This document shows positions 15,212-21,927 of a stretch of DNA of 29,116 nt, one piece after another. The translations under genes and the position numbers were made by a program. The notes under the pieces were generated by a model. The model saw only the letters and a program-made list of their open reading frames with translations. It had not been told where the DNA came from and did not search any database. Location of the stretch: contig NZ_DIUM01000014.1 of assembly GCF_002423035.1 (NCBI RefSeq), positions 47,690-76,805 on the forward strand. Direction: 5' to 3'. Source of the stretch: Thiocapsa sp. UBA6158. Its GTDB lineage: Bacteria; Pseudomonadota; Gammaproteobacteria; Chromatiales; Chromatiaceae. The stretch's first letter is position 1. The number at the start of each line of letters is the position of its first letter.

Positions 15212-15778
15212 ATGGAAGCACAACGCCTCCTGACCATCGACGACCTGCTGACCTGGCCCGGCGAGGAGCGCGTGGAGCTGATCGACGGCGAGATCGTGCA
15301 GCGTCCGATGAGTCGTTTCGAGCATGGCCAGGCACAGACCGCGCTGATCGGCCAAGCATTCCCGCTCGTCATGCAACAGCAGCCGGGCGGTTGGTGGATC
15401 GTCCCCGAGATCAGTGTCCGTTACAACGAGCACCACTGTCCCAGCCACGACCTGGCCGGCTGGCGCAAGGAGCGGCTGCCGGAGCGCCCTTCCGGCGTCA
15501 TGTCCGTGTTGCCGGACTGGGTCTGCGAGATCCTCTCCCCGGGCCACGAGCGCAAGGACACGGTCACACACTTCCTGCGCCTGCAGCGCGCCGGGGTTCC
15601 CTTCTATTGGATCGTCTCACCCGAGGACCGGGCGCTGATCGCCTATGCCCTGGATGCCGGCGGATACCGTTCCGTATTCACGGCCGACGGCCCGGACGAG
15701 ACCTCGGCCAAGATGCGCATCCCGCCATTCGAAGCGATCGAGATCGACTTGGGCCTCCTGTTCGGCGACCTGGAATGA
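15212..15778 (+). CDS. Uma2-family (DUF820) putative restriction-endonuclease-like protein, copy 1
   Basis: This 188-aa protein is of the Uma2 family (PF05685), with the PD-(D/E)xK nuclease fold. Visible elements are the N-terminal MEAQRLLTIDDLLTWPGEE, the strand VELIDGEIVQRPM, the acidic site region SHDLAGWRKERL, the core strand PDWVCEILSPGHERKDTVTH and the C-terminal FEAIEIDLGLLF. Glu (VCEILSP) and Lys (ERKD) fit the active site. The family is expanded in cyanobacteria and some phototrophs, and its biological role is not established. I used ATG 15212; TTG 15191 is an in-frame alternative. A second, different Uma2 gene follows 140 bp downstream. Low mutual similarity suggests an old duplication or separate gains. 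Confidence 0.9.
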   Translation: MEAQRLLTIDDLLTWPGEERVELIDGEIVQRPMSRFEHGQAQTALIGQAFPLVMQQQPGGWWIVPEISVRYNEHHCPSHDLAGWRKERLPERPSGVMSVLPDWVCEILSPGHERKDTVTHFLRLQRAGVPFYWIVSPEDRALIAYALDAGGYRSVFTADGPDETSAKMRIPPFEAIEIDLGLLFGDLE

Positions 15779-15863
15779 AGGGCAGCTGACGCGTCGATCC
15801 CGGTCCTGACCTCGACCGACTGGAAGCCGTCCGTATCCGTGGCACGCATCAAGGCGCGCGTTG

Positions 15864-15879
15864 CCGAGTCTATACTCGG
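15864..15879 (+). promoter_or_regulatory. -10-like TATACT within a small hairpin before the second Uma2 gene
   Basis: TATACT at 15871-15876 is a strong -10 match, 43 bases before the ATG at 15919. It is embedded in an inverted repeat, CCGAGT-CTAT-ACTCGG. No good -35 lies 16-18 bases upstream (ATCAAG with 17). The second Uma2 gene may therefore have its own weak promoter. Confidence 0.35.
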
Positions 15880-15918
15880 GCCAGCACCATCCGCCGCAAC
15901 GACCCAACGGAGATCACG

Positions 15919-16497
15919 ATGTCCACAGCACATCAACCACGTCTCTCGTTCGACGACTGGCTCGCCATCGAGCGATCGGCCGCAGACCAGCGCAGCGAGT
16001 ACGTCGACGGCGAGATCTTTGCCATGGCCGGCGGCACCGAGGAGCACAATCTGATCGTGCTCAATGTCGGCGCCGAGCTGCGCAACCAGCTCAAGGGTCG
16101 ACCTTGCTTGGTGTATCCAAGCGACATGAAGGTCCATATCGCCTCCGCCGACGTGGGCACCTACCCGGACGTGATGGTGATCTGCGGCGAACGCGAGTTC
16201 TACGACGGCCGGCGCGACATGGTCACCAATCCGACCTTGGTCGTCGCGGTCTTGTCGGACTCCACCGAGGCCTACGACCGCGGCGACAAGTTCCGACATT
16301 ATCGAAGCCTCCGGAGTCTGCAGGCCTATCTGCTGCTGTCGCAATATCGGATGCAGGCGGAGCTGTTTCTCCGCCAACCGGACGGGACCTGGAGTCTGAG
16401 CAGCTACCAGGATCCGTCGGATTCCATCCCGTTGCGCGTCGTCGAGGCCGAGCTGTCGCTGGCCGAGGTCTACGACAAGGTGGAGCTGTCGCGGTAG
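15919..16497 (+). CDS. Uma2-family putative endonuclease-like protein, copy 2
   Basis: This 192-aa protein shows the classical Uma2 pattern more clearly than copy 1: LSFDDWLAIERSAADQRSEY, VDGEIFAMAGGTEEHNLI, the core YPDVMVICGER (Asp of the PD motif) and LVVAVLSDSTEAYDRGDKF, where Glu-x-Lys is partly replaced (AVLSDST in place of the usual VEVLSPST). That change at a usually acidic active-site position (Ala-Val instead of Glu-Val) may lower activity. ATG 15919 has GGAG 7 bases upstream. It ends at 16497, one base before the ATG of the truncated DUF255 gene, so those two were probably co-transcribed before the latter was cut. Confidence 0.9.
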   Translation: MSTAHQPRLSFDDWLAIERSAADQRSEYVDGEIFAMAGGTEEHNLIVLNVGAELRNQLKGRPCLVYPSDMKVHIASADVGTYPDVMVICGEREFYDGRRDMVTNPTLVVAVLSDSTEAYDRGDKFRHYRSLRSLQAYLLLSQYRMQAELFLRQPDGTWSLSSYQDPSDSIPLRVVEAELSLAEVYDKVELSR

Positions 16498-16498
16498 C

Positions 16499-16800
16499 AT
16501 GAACCGCCTGCTCGCCGGCCTTTCCCTGCTGCTCTGCCTCACCACGGCGTTGGTTGGCGGCGTCGGTCCCGAGGTCCACGACCGCGCGCATGCACCAGCA
16601 GACACCTCGACAACCGACTCGCCCGAGCTGCAACGCCGGCTGGCGGCGGCGCTCGCGGCCAAGGGACCGGACTACCGCCCGCGCACCGAGCACCTCTTCC
16701 CCGATGGCCGGCCTCGCTACACCAACCGCTTGATCCTGGAGGATTCGCCCTACCTGATTCAGCATGCGCACAATCCGGTGGACTGGTATGCCTGGTTTCA
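16499..16800 (+). pseudogene. 5' part of a DUF255 (YyaL/spermatogenesis-associated 20-like) exported thioredoxin-domain protein
   Basis: From ATG 16499 the frame encodes a signal peptide (LLAGLSLLLCLTTALVGG) and a short helical region. The hallmark of DUF255 proteins follows: YTNRLILEDSPYLIQHAHNP and VDWYAWF. Complete proteins run 600-700 residues with a thioredoxin-like domain and a glycosidase-like barrel. Here the match ends at about 16800 and the frame continues through antisense sequence of the next gene to TGA 16906. The remaining ~85% is missing. The junction coincides with the 3' end of the TlpA-like gene, so a deletion or rearrangement joined the two. Confidence 0.72.
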
Positions 16801-16826
16801 GCACAGAAGGTTGGCGCGGGACGCCG

Positions 16827-17402
16827 TCAAGGCTTCGGCAGAAACGGCACCAACTGATCCACGGCCGCCGCAGCGTCGAACTCGGTCCCGCCCACCGCAC
16901 GGATGATCACCCGGCCTTCCGGGTCGACCACGAAGCTGGTGGGAAGCCCCTTCACGCCCCAATCCTGCGCAGCCTGTGAATCCGTGTCGAGCAGCAGCGG
17001 AAAGGTCGGCGCCGGATCCAGCTGACCGGTGAAGGCGAAGACGGTATCCATGTCCTCGCCGACGTCCACCGCGAGGACCGTCAGACCGCGCTCCTTGAAC
17101 TGCTGATACAACCGCTCCATGGACGGCATCTCGCGACGGCACGGCGGGCACCAGGTGGCCCAGAAGTTCACCAGGACCAACCGGCCTTTGAGGTCGGCGA
17201 GGTCATGCTCGACCCCCTCGATATCCTCGAGGCGCAGCGGCGGAGCCGCTGCGGGATCCTCGATCAGCGTGAGTCGGTGACTCAGGGGCGGCAGATCGGC
17301 TGCGCCGACAGTGCCGACGGCTCCGAGGGTGCCGATGCACAGGAGCAGGGCCGGCAAAACCGACAGTCCTGCGCGGATCCGGTCAATCGGTGCAACGCAC
17401 AT
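16827..17402 (-). CDS. TlpA/ResA-like periplasmic thioredoxin
   Basis: This 191-aa protein has a signal peptide or anchor (residues 11-34, SVLPALLLCIGTLGAVG) and a TlpA-like thioredoxin fold. The redox site is FWATWCPPCRREMPSMERLY (Cys85 and Cys88), followed by cis-proline KGLPTSFVVDPEGRVI. A cysteine in the leader (LLLC) might be lipidated, although the lipobox is poor. TlpA/ResA proteins reduce disulfides for cytochrome c maturation or copper-centre assembly. Its ATG (17402) lies inside the end of the upstream gene, a 20-bp overlap, so the two are translationally coupled. The divergent neighbours are the DUF692/DUF2063 pair linked to copper-binding peptides, which fits a copper or thiol role, but that is inference from position. 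Confidence 0.9.
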   Translation of the reverse strand: MCVAPIDRIRAGLSVLPALLLCIGTLGAVGTVGAADLPPLSHRLTLIEDPAAAPPLRLEDIEGVEHDLADLKGRLVLVNFWATWCPPCRREMPSMERLYQQFKERGLTVLAVDVGEDMDTVFAFTGQLDPAPTFPLLLDTDSQAAQDWGVKGLPTSFVVDPEGRVIIRAVGGTEFDAAAAVDQLVPFLPKP

Positions 17403-17997
17403 CGTCGAGTGTCCCCTCGTAGGTTTGGTCCGCGATCCTCCAGCGGGCGATCAGATCGAAGCGACTGCCGGGCGGCAGCCCGGTGGCCAACATGCCTTGA
17501 TTCCACTCTCCGGGTGCATAGGTTTGCTCGGAGGGAAACTGGGCCCAGCGAAAAGCCAGACGCGCCGAATCGGGCACGCCGCGCGCCGTCCATTGCGCCA
17601 GCCAGTCGTCCAACGGCGGAAGGGGACGGACCTCTTCGTTGTGTCGGACCTCCCAGTCGGACAGGCGAAAGTCGATCTCGCCGGGCGCCGTGTCGTTGCG
17701 CAGTACGGTCATGTAGACGCAGGCATCCGCAAAGACATCCGCATCGGCCAGGTCGAACCCGCGGGCGACATAGAAGGCGCGGACCTGGTCGGGCAGGAGC
17801 TGAGTCAGCGAGACGCTCACGCCGTGGGCTTGGGTTGCATGGGTGGCCGCGCCTGTTTCGGGATCGACGCGGACAGGCTCCGCACCGATCGGGGCAGCGC
17901 CGAGGACAGCAACGACGGCGGCAGCCGTCGCGGCGTGACGCACGGGCAGGCGGCAGGAATGCGCGCCGCTCGGACCGGTTTGAAGGATCAATCGCAC
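17383..17997 (-). CDS. Exported protein of unknown function, coupled to the TlpA-like gene
   Basis: This 204-aa protein starts at GTG 17997 (CGA and TTG codons follow). Residues about 20-39 form a signal peptide (HAATAAAVVAVLGAAPIGA). The mature part has a beta-rich core: VSVSLTQLLPDQVRAFYVAR, FADACVYMTVLRND, GEIDFRLSDWEVRHNEEVRP, then RLAFRWAQFPSEQTYAPGEW and a final VRCTD. Two cysteines in the mature part could form a disulfide that the co-encoded thioredoxin would maintain. I do not recognise the family. It is not a metallophore precursor of the DUF2282 type: it lacks repeated cysteine motifs. The overlap with the TlpA-like gene and the divergent promoter shared with the DUF692 gene suggest a common function. 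Confidence 0.72.
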   Translation of the reverse strand: MRLILQTGPSGAHSCRLPVRHAATAAAVVAVLGAAPIGAEPVRVDPETGAATHATQAHGVSVSLTQLLPDQVRAFYVARGFDLADADVFADACVYMTVLRNDTAPGEIDFRLSDWEVRHNEEVRPLPPLDDWLAQWTARGVPDSARLAFRWAQFPSEQTYAPGEWNQGMLATGLPPGSRFDLIARWRIADQTYEGTLDDVRCTD

Positions 17998-18166
17998 AGG
18001 CTAAGGCTCTCCGTCGTCGAGCCGATCGGCTCGGTGTGTTTGCGGCGCGACCCGGCGGTGCACCCGGGCGTCGGGTCAGCCGGCGCGACGCTCTGCGGTG
18101 GACCCAAGGAAGGCGGCGCCGCACAATCGCGGAGTCGTCCGTCGTCCCCATCGGCCGGCCAGGGCC

Positions 18167-18172
18167 TATACT
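18167..18172 (+). promoter_or_regulatory. Candidate -10 element for the DUF692-DUF2063 operon
   Basis: TATACT lies in the 277-bp divergent intergenic region, 102 bases before ATG 18275. No sigma-70-like -35 is present at 16-18 bases, so an activator or an alternative sigma factor may be needed. The same intergenic region must hold the promoter of the divergent exported-protein/TlpA operon. Confidence 0.3.
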
Positions 18173-18274
18173 GAGCGCTCGCCGAACCTCGAACAACCCC
18201 GCCGGGAACGGGGATGAGCGCTCTTCGACAGCGCTGTCCAGGTCTAACGATTCGAAACGGAGCCTCTTGACGGC

Positions 18275-19132
18275 ATGACTCCAGAACACGACCCCGTTCG
18301 CGGCGCCGGCCTCGGTCTGCGGCGCTCTTTTTTGGGCGCCCTGGCGGAGCGGCCGCCCGAGCGGGTCGATTTCTACGAGATCGCCCCCGAGAACTGGATC
18401 GGTATGGGCGGCGTGAACGCGCGACGCCTGCGCGCGCTCACCGAGCGCCATCCATTCGTCTGTCACGGACTCTCGCTTTCGATCGGCGCACCGACCCCGC
18501 TCGACCTGCACTTCGTGCGGCAGATCAAGGCGTTTTTGGACGACCACGGCATCCGCGCCTATACGGAGCATCTGAGCTACTGCTCCGACGACGGCCATCT
18601 CTACGACCTCCTGCCCATCCCCTTCACCGAGGAGGCCGTCCGGCATGTCGCCGGGCGTGTCCGTCAGGTGCAGGAGATCCTGGAGCGGCGTATCGCCCTG
18701 GAGAACGTCTCCTACTACGGCGCGCCGGGGCAAGAGCTCTCGGAGATCGACTTCATCAATGCCGTGCTGAGCGAGGCCGACTGCGACCTGCTGCTCGACG
18801 TGAACAATATCCATGTCAATGCAGTCAACCAGGGTTACGACGCGTGCGCCTTCCTGGCCGCACTGCCGGGGGAGCGCATCCGCTACGGCCACATCGCAGG
18901 ACACGATGTCGAGGCCGAAGACCTGCGGGTCGACACCCACGGCGCAGACGTCATCGACCCGGTGTGGGAGCTGTTGGATCTGGCCTACGCGCGGTTCGGG
19001 GTCTTTCCGACGCTCTTGGAGCGCGACTTCAACATCCCGCCTTTGGATGAGCTGGTTCGGGAGGTCGAGCGGATCAAACAGATCCAGCAGGTCCATGCGG
19101 CGCGATCGGCGCGGTGCGCGGCCGATGCCTGA
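18275..19132 (+). CDS. DUF692 family (HvfB/BufB/MbnB-like) multinuclear iron oxidase-type RiPP enzyme
   Basis: This 285-aa TIM-barrel protein is of the DUF692 family. Signature segments are RVDFYEIAPENWIGMGG, the metal-ligand region FVCHGLSLSIGAPTPLDLHF, AYTEHLSYC, LENVSYYG, DLLLDVNNIHVNAVNQGYD, YGHIAGHD, DTHGADVIDPVWELL and LLERDFNIPP. The His, Glu and Asp residues in these match the iron ligands of MbnB. Characterised relatives work with a partner to turn cysteines of a small peptide into oxazolone/thioamide groups that bind copper. The stop overlaps the start of the DUF2063 gene by 8 bases, the standard arrangement. No DUF2282-like precursor gene lies before or after the pair in this window, although it is usually the first gene. 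Confidence 0.92.
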   Translation: MTPEHDPVRGAGLGLRRSFLGALAERPPERVDFYEIAPENWIGMGGVNARRLRALTERHPFVCHGLSLSIGAPTPLDLHFVRQIKAFLDDHGIRAYTEHLSYCSDDGHLYDLLPIPFTEEAVRHVAGRVRQVQEILERRIALENVSYYGAPGQELSEIDFINAVLSEADCDLLLDVNNIHVNAVNQGYDACAFLAALPGERIRYGHIAGHDVEAEDLRVDTHGADVIDPVWELLDLAYARFGVFPTLLERDFNIPPLDELVREVERIKQIQQVHAARSARCAADA

Positions 19133-19892
19133 ACAACCCGATTTCATCCGACGCCAGCTCGCCTTCGCCGCGCATCTACGCGATCCGACACAGGTCGCCA
19201 GACCGGAGGATGTCGAGGATCGCCGCATGGCGATCTATCGCGATCTGGTGTTCAACAACGTCTCGGCCTTGCTCGCGGGCAACTTCCCGGTGATTCACCG
19301 GATCCTGCCCGACGCCCACTGGGATGAGCTGATCCGTGATTTCTTCGTCCGTCATCGCGCCAAGACACCGCTCTTTCTGGAGCTGGGACAGGAGTTTCTC
19401 GACTTTCTGCAGACGGCACGAACGGGCGATCCCCGGGATCCGCCCTTTCTTCTGGAGCTGGCCCACTACGAACGGGTCGAGCTGGCGTTGCAGATCAGCG
19501 ATGCGGAGCCGGACCGCGCCCACATCGATCCGACCGGCGACCTGCTCGAGGGCCGCCCGGTGCTCTCGCCGCTGGCCTGGAATCTCAGCTATCGCTTCCC
19601 GGTCCATCGTATCGGGCCGGACTGGCGACCGGATGCGCCGCCGCCGGAGCCGACCCATCTGCTGGTCTATCGCACGCCGCACGACGCCATCGCCTTTCTC
19701 GAGATCAACGCCGTCACACAGCGCCTGCTGAACCTGTTGGAAGAGGCGTCGAGCCCGCAGACCGGGCGCGAGGTGCTCGGGCGCATCGCAGCTGAGCTCG
19801 GCCATCCGGATCCGGAACAGGTCATCGCCTTCGGGGCCGGATTGATGGAGGATCTACGCACCAAGGGGGTCTTGCTCGGGACAGGCCGCTGA
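19125..19892 (+). CDS. DUF2063 family (HvfC/BufC-like) partner of the DUF692 enzyme
   Basis: This 255-aa protein matches the DUF2063 putative DNA-binding family. Its N-terminal domain is QPDFIRRQLAFAAHLRDP, RRMAIYRDLVFNNVSALLAG and NFPVIHRILPDAHWDELIRD, followed by FFVRHRAKTPLFLELGQEFL and FLLELAHYERVELALQIS. A C-terminal winged-helix-like peptide-binding region (VTQRLLNLLEE) follows. Despite the family name, work on HvfC/BufC/MbnC shows such proteins bind the precursor peptide and complete the enzyme complex. It starts at ATG 19125 inside the DUF692 gene. The intergenic stretch after it contains a small imperfect hairpin (TTGAAGC-CTTT-GCTTTCAA, 19892-19910), possibly a transcription end. The pair appears intact. 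Confidence 0.9.
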   Translation: MPEQPDFIRRQLAFAAHLRDPTQVARPEDVEDRRMAIYRDLVFNNVSALLAGNFPVIHRILPDAHWDELIRDFFVRHRAKTPLFLELGQEFLDFLQTARTGDPRDPPFLLELAHYERVELALQISDAEPDRAHIDPTGDLLEGRPVLSPLAWNLSYRFPVHRIGPDWRPDAPPPEPTHLLVYRTPHDAIAFLEINAVTQRLLNLLEEASSPQTGREVLGRIAAELGHPDPEQVIAFGAGLMEDLRTKGVLLGTGR

Positions 19893-19984
19893 TTGAAGCC
19901 TTTGCTTTCAACCCTGATATCGTCAACCGGAACGCCCGCAACGCCCTTTTAGTCTCCATCACCTGAACACTTACTCGGACAACT

Positions 19985-20482
19985 ATGACCGAAAACAGTC
20001 CAGATACCATTGCCGACGGCAAGTATGTCGAGCTCACCTATCTCGTGCGCGACAGTCAGACCGGCGATGTGCTCACCGAAATCCTGCGCCCACTCAACTA
20101 TGTTCACGGGGTGAATGAGATATTGGCACCCAAGATCACGCGCGAGCTTGAAGGCAAGGCGCAAGGCCAACGGGTCGACCTGCTTGTCGACTGCAATGAG
20201 CTGTACGGTCCGAGAGACGAGTCACTCGTGATGACCGAGAAGGTGGCCGTCGTGCCGCGTGAGTATCGCCAGGTCGGCACCCGGATCCTGATGGAGAATA
20301 ATCTCGGTCAAATGAAAAGCTTCCTGGTGACCAAGATCGAGGGAGACAAGATCACCTTCGACGGCAACAACCCGCTCTGCGGCCGGGAGGTCATCTACCA
20401 GGTGAAGGTCCTGTTGGTCCGCGATGCGACGGCGGAAGAAATGGAGCGCGGCGGGAAACCCGGGTCAGATCCCGAGTCCTGA
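19985..20482 (+). CDS. SlyD-like FKBP-type peptidyl-prolyl isomerase, paralogue 1
   Basis: This 165-aa cytoplasmic protein has the SlyD layout: an FKBP half (VELTYLVRDSQTGDVLTEIL, LNYVHGVNEILAPKITRELE), an inserted flap chaperone domain (PREYRQVGTRILMENNLGQM to ITFDGNN) and a closing strand NPLCGREVIYQVKVLLVRDA. The core pattern G-x-x-x-x-L in the substrate loop is present as GVNEIL rather than the canonical GLIPGLE, so isomerase activity may be weak and chaperone activity dominant. There is no His/Cys-rich nickel tail. A cysteine replaces the usual alanine in NHPLAG. It lies convergent to a minus-strand cluster that holds its paralogue (21062-21571). The two share long identical words (FGPRDESLV versus YGPRDESLV, REVGTSILMEN versus RQVGTRILMEN). 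Confidence 0.88.
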   Translation: MTENSPDTIADGKYVELTYLVRDSQTGDVLTEILRPLNYVHGVNEILAPKITRELEGKAQGQRVDLLVDCNELYGPRDESLVMTEKVAVVPREYRQVGTRILMENNLGQMKSFLVTKIEGDKITFDGNNPLCGREVIYQVKVLLVRDATAEEMERGGKPGSDPES

Positions 20483-20507
20483 TTCAGCAGCGTGGACGAT
20501 CGAAACT

Positions 20508-20526
20508 GCGGGGCGTCCTGCCCCGC
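20508..20526. terminator. Hairpin between convergent genes, likely bidirectional terminator
   Basis: A perfect 7-bp GC stem, GCGGGGC (20508-20514) and GCCCCGC (20520-20526) with loop GTCCT, lies between the plus-strand FKBP stop (20482) and the minus-strand 53-aa gene stop (20533). There is no strong U run on either side, so termination may be inefficient or assisted by Rho. Confidence 0.5.
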
Positions 20527-20532
20527 CGCAGA

Positions 20533-20694
20533 TCAGGGGCGCTTCGGGGCCTTATAAGCGACCTCTTTCTGAAACGATTCCCAGATCGTCTGATATCCGA
20601 CGAAACCCTTCTCGTTGGCTTCCATTTGCTTGGTCTTGTGGAAACGCACCTTGCCTTCCGGAACCTTTGGTCTGCTTTTGGATTGCTCGCTCAT
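20533..20694 (-). CDS. Small basic protein (53 aa) of unknown function
   Basis: On the minus strand, ATG 20694 to TGA 20533 encodes a basic 53-residue protein with pieces MSEQSKSRPKVPEGKVRFHK, KQMEANEKGFVGYQTIWESF and QKEVAYKAPKRP. It is preceded by AAAAGGTGAC, a good ribosome site, and its ATG overlaps the TGA of the upstream gene (ATGA). The lysine-rich, aromatic composition (GYQTIW) and translational coupling argue for a real gene. I do not recognise a family. It ends seven bases before a shared terminator-like hairpin and is the last gene of the cluster that begins downstream of aprA. Confidence 0.7.
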   Translation of the reverse strand: MSEQSKSRPKVPEGKVRFHKTKQMEANEKGFVGYQTIWESFQKEVAYKAPKRP

Positions 20695-21011
20695 ACGTCA
20701 CCTTTTCTTGACAGGATTTGCAGTGCCTCGTACACGAACTCATGCGTGTATGCGTTTTCACCGCAGTGGGTTAACGTTTCATCCGACGTGCGAAATGTCA
20801 GGTACGGATGGACTTCCTTACCGTCGACGTCGATCGCCGACGTGTCATCGATCGTACTGGCAACACTGAACGCGATACTGACTGTCGTATCTTCGAGCTT
20901 TTCGCCGCTTAGGCCCGCTTCCTGCAGCTTGACCCTGATACTCTGCACCAGCTCTCGGACCAGTATGAACTGCTGTTCTTCAAATAATGTCGGATCGAGG
21001 TTCAGCTGCAT
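20691..21011 (-). CDS. Small acidic protein (106 aa) of unknown function
   Basis: This 106-aa soluble acidic protein contains MQLNLDPTLFEEQQFILVRE, LVQSIRVKLQEAGLSGEKLE, DTTVSIAFSVASTIDDTSAI and DVDGKEVHPYLTFRTSDETL. The pattern suggests an N-terminal helix pair and a C-terminal beta sheet. No family is recognised. It starts 50 bp after the stop of the SlyD-like gene and overlaps the start of the 53-aa gene by four bases. It is very likely expressed in one operon with the FKBP paralogue and the 116-aa protein. The codon pattern is slightly less GC-rich than the left part of the window and similar to its direct neighbours. Confidence 0.75.
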   Translation of the reverse strand: MQLNLDPTLFEEQQFILVRELVQSIRVKLQEAGLSGEKLEDTTVSIAFSVASTIDDTSAIDVDGKEVHPYLTFRTSDETLTHCGENAYTHEFVYEALQILSRKGDV

Positions 21012-21061
21012 ACACTCTCACTCATGGCGGAAGCCCTGCCTCACGTCTTTTCGATCATTCG

Positions 21062-21571
21062 CTAGAGAGGGACGGCCTTGACACCCGCGAGCGCAGGCGG
21101 CATTTCAACCTTGCCGCCGGCTGCCATCTCCGCCTCGGTCGCATCTCGAACGGTCAAGATTTCAAGCTCAAACACCACGTGCCGACCGCACAAGGGATGA
21201 TTGCCGTCGATCGTCAAGGTCTTCTCGTCGACTCTCGTGACCAGGAAAGTCTTCGTCTCGCCCTGCTCGTTCTCCATCAGGATGCTGGTACCGACCTCTC
21301 GGTACTCTTCAGGGACATTCTCGATGTGGTCGGTCACGACGAGAGACTCATCCCGAGGGCCAAACAAGGTGTTGCAGTCCAGCTCGACCGATAGCGTATC
21401 ACCAACCGCTCGGCCCTCGAGCTCGGCCATGACTTGAGTGGAAAGCACGTCGTTGACACCGTGGACATAGCCCAACGGAAAATCCACAGCCGTCAGCACA
21501 TGGCCCGCCTTGGCGTCGACGACTCGGTACTTGAGCTCGACGTACTTATTGCGCTCTATGGTATCGGTCAT
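21062..21571 (-). CDS. SlyD-like FKBP-type peptidyl-prolyl isomerase, paralogue 2
   Basis: This 169-aa protein is closely related to the one at 19985-20482. It has an FKBP start (KYVELKYRVVDAKAGHVLTA, LGYVHGVNDVLSTQVMAELE), the NTLFGPRDESLVVTDHIENV segment, a flap (PEEYREVGTSILMENEQGET) and closing strands IDGNHPLCGRHVVFELEILT. As in the paralogue, the loop is GVNDVL and a cysteine sits in NHPLCG. There is no metal-binding tail. Its ATG lies five bases after the stop of the gene before it, with hardly any room for a separate ribosome site, so translational coupling is likely. The family folds proteins and catalyses proline isomerisation. Clients could include the iron-sulfur and flavin proteins of the sulfur pathway (inference from proximity). 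Confidence 0.88.
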   Translation of the reverse strand: MTDTIERNKYVELKYRVVDAKAGHVLTAVDFPLGYVHGVNDVLSTQVMAELEGRAVGDTLSVELDCNTLFGPRDESLVVTDHIENVPEEYREVGTSILMENEQGETKTFLVTRVDEKTLTIDGNHPLCGRHVVFELEILTVRDATEAEMAAGGKVEMPPALAGVKAVPL

Positions 21572-21576
21572 AACGC

Positions 21577-21927
21577 TCAGAAAATCGATACGGCGAAAAT
21601 ACGCACTTCGCCTTTCTCATAGCCGAGAACCATTCGTCCCAGCCACTCCCCTTCCTTCGCCGTACTTCGCATGCGGTAAAGAACGGTCACATGCTCGCCA
21701 CGCCGAATGAGACCAAGAAAGTCTCGCTCTTCGACCAGATTCCGAGACAGATCGCTGTGAGCGAACTGCTTGCCGAGCTCGACCTCGTTGAGACCGAGCA
21801 GCAGCTCATAGGAGAACTTCCGGATAAACTTGCCGTATTGGCCCTTGTTGGAGAACTGGACCAACTCGTCCCACATCGGATGGGCGATCTCGAGAATTTC
21901 CTCGTCGGACTTATCGTTGATATTCAT
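21577..21927 (-). CDS. Small protein of unknown function, first gene of the FKBP cluster
   Basis: This 116-aa protein starts at ATG 21927 (MNINDKSDEEILEIAHPMWD). An in-frame ATG at 21960 would add 11 residues, and neither has a strong ribosome site. Pieces include ELVQFSNKGQYGKFIRKFSY, ELLLGLNEVELGKQFAHSDL and GEHVTVLYRMRSTAKEGEWL, followed by GRMVLGYEKGEVRIFAVSIF. The shape is a long helix, then a helix pair, then a four-strand sheet ending at the C-terminus, resembling NTF2-like small alpha+beta proteins, but I cannot name the family. It is co-transcribed with the FKBP gene 5 bp downstream. It lies 224 bp after aprA on the same strand, so read-through from the apr operon is possible. Confidence 0.75.
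   Translation of the reverse strand: MNINDKSDEEILEIAHPMWDELVQFSNKGQYGKFIRKFSYELLLGLNEVELGKQFAHSDLSRNLVEERDFLGLIRRGEHVTVLYRMRSTAKEGEWLGRMVLGYEKGEVRIFAVSIF

Noticed and set aside
16488..16500. GCGGTAGCATG, also ops-like
   Set aside because: It is created by the Uma2 stop codon followed by the next ATG and has no link to polysaccharide genes.
17383..17997. Exported protein considered as the missing copper-peptide precursor of the DUF692 enzyme
   Set aside because: It is about 200 aa with only two cysteines in its mature part and no repeated cysteine core motif; precursors of this class are short and rich in such motifs.
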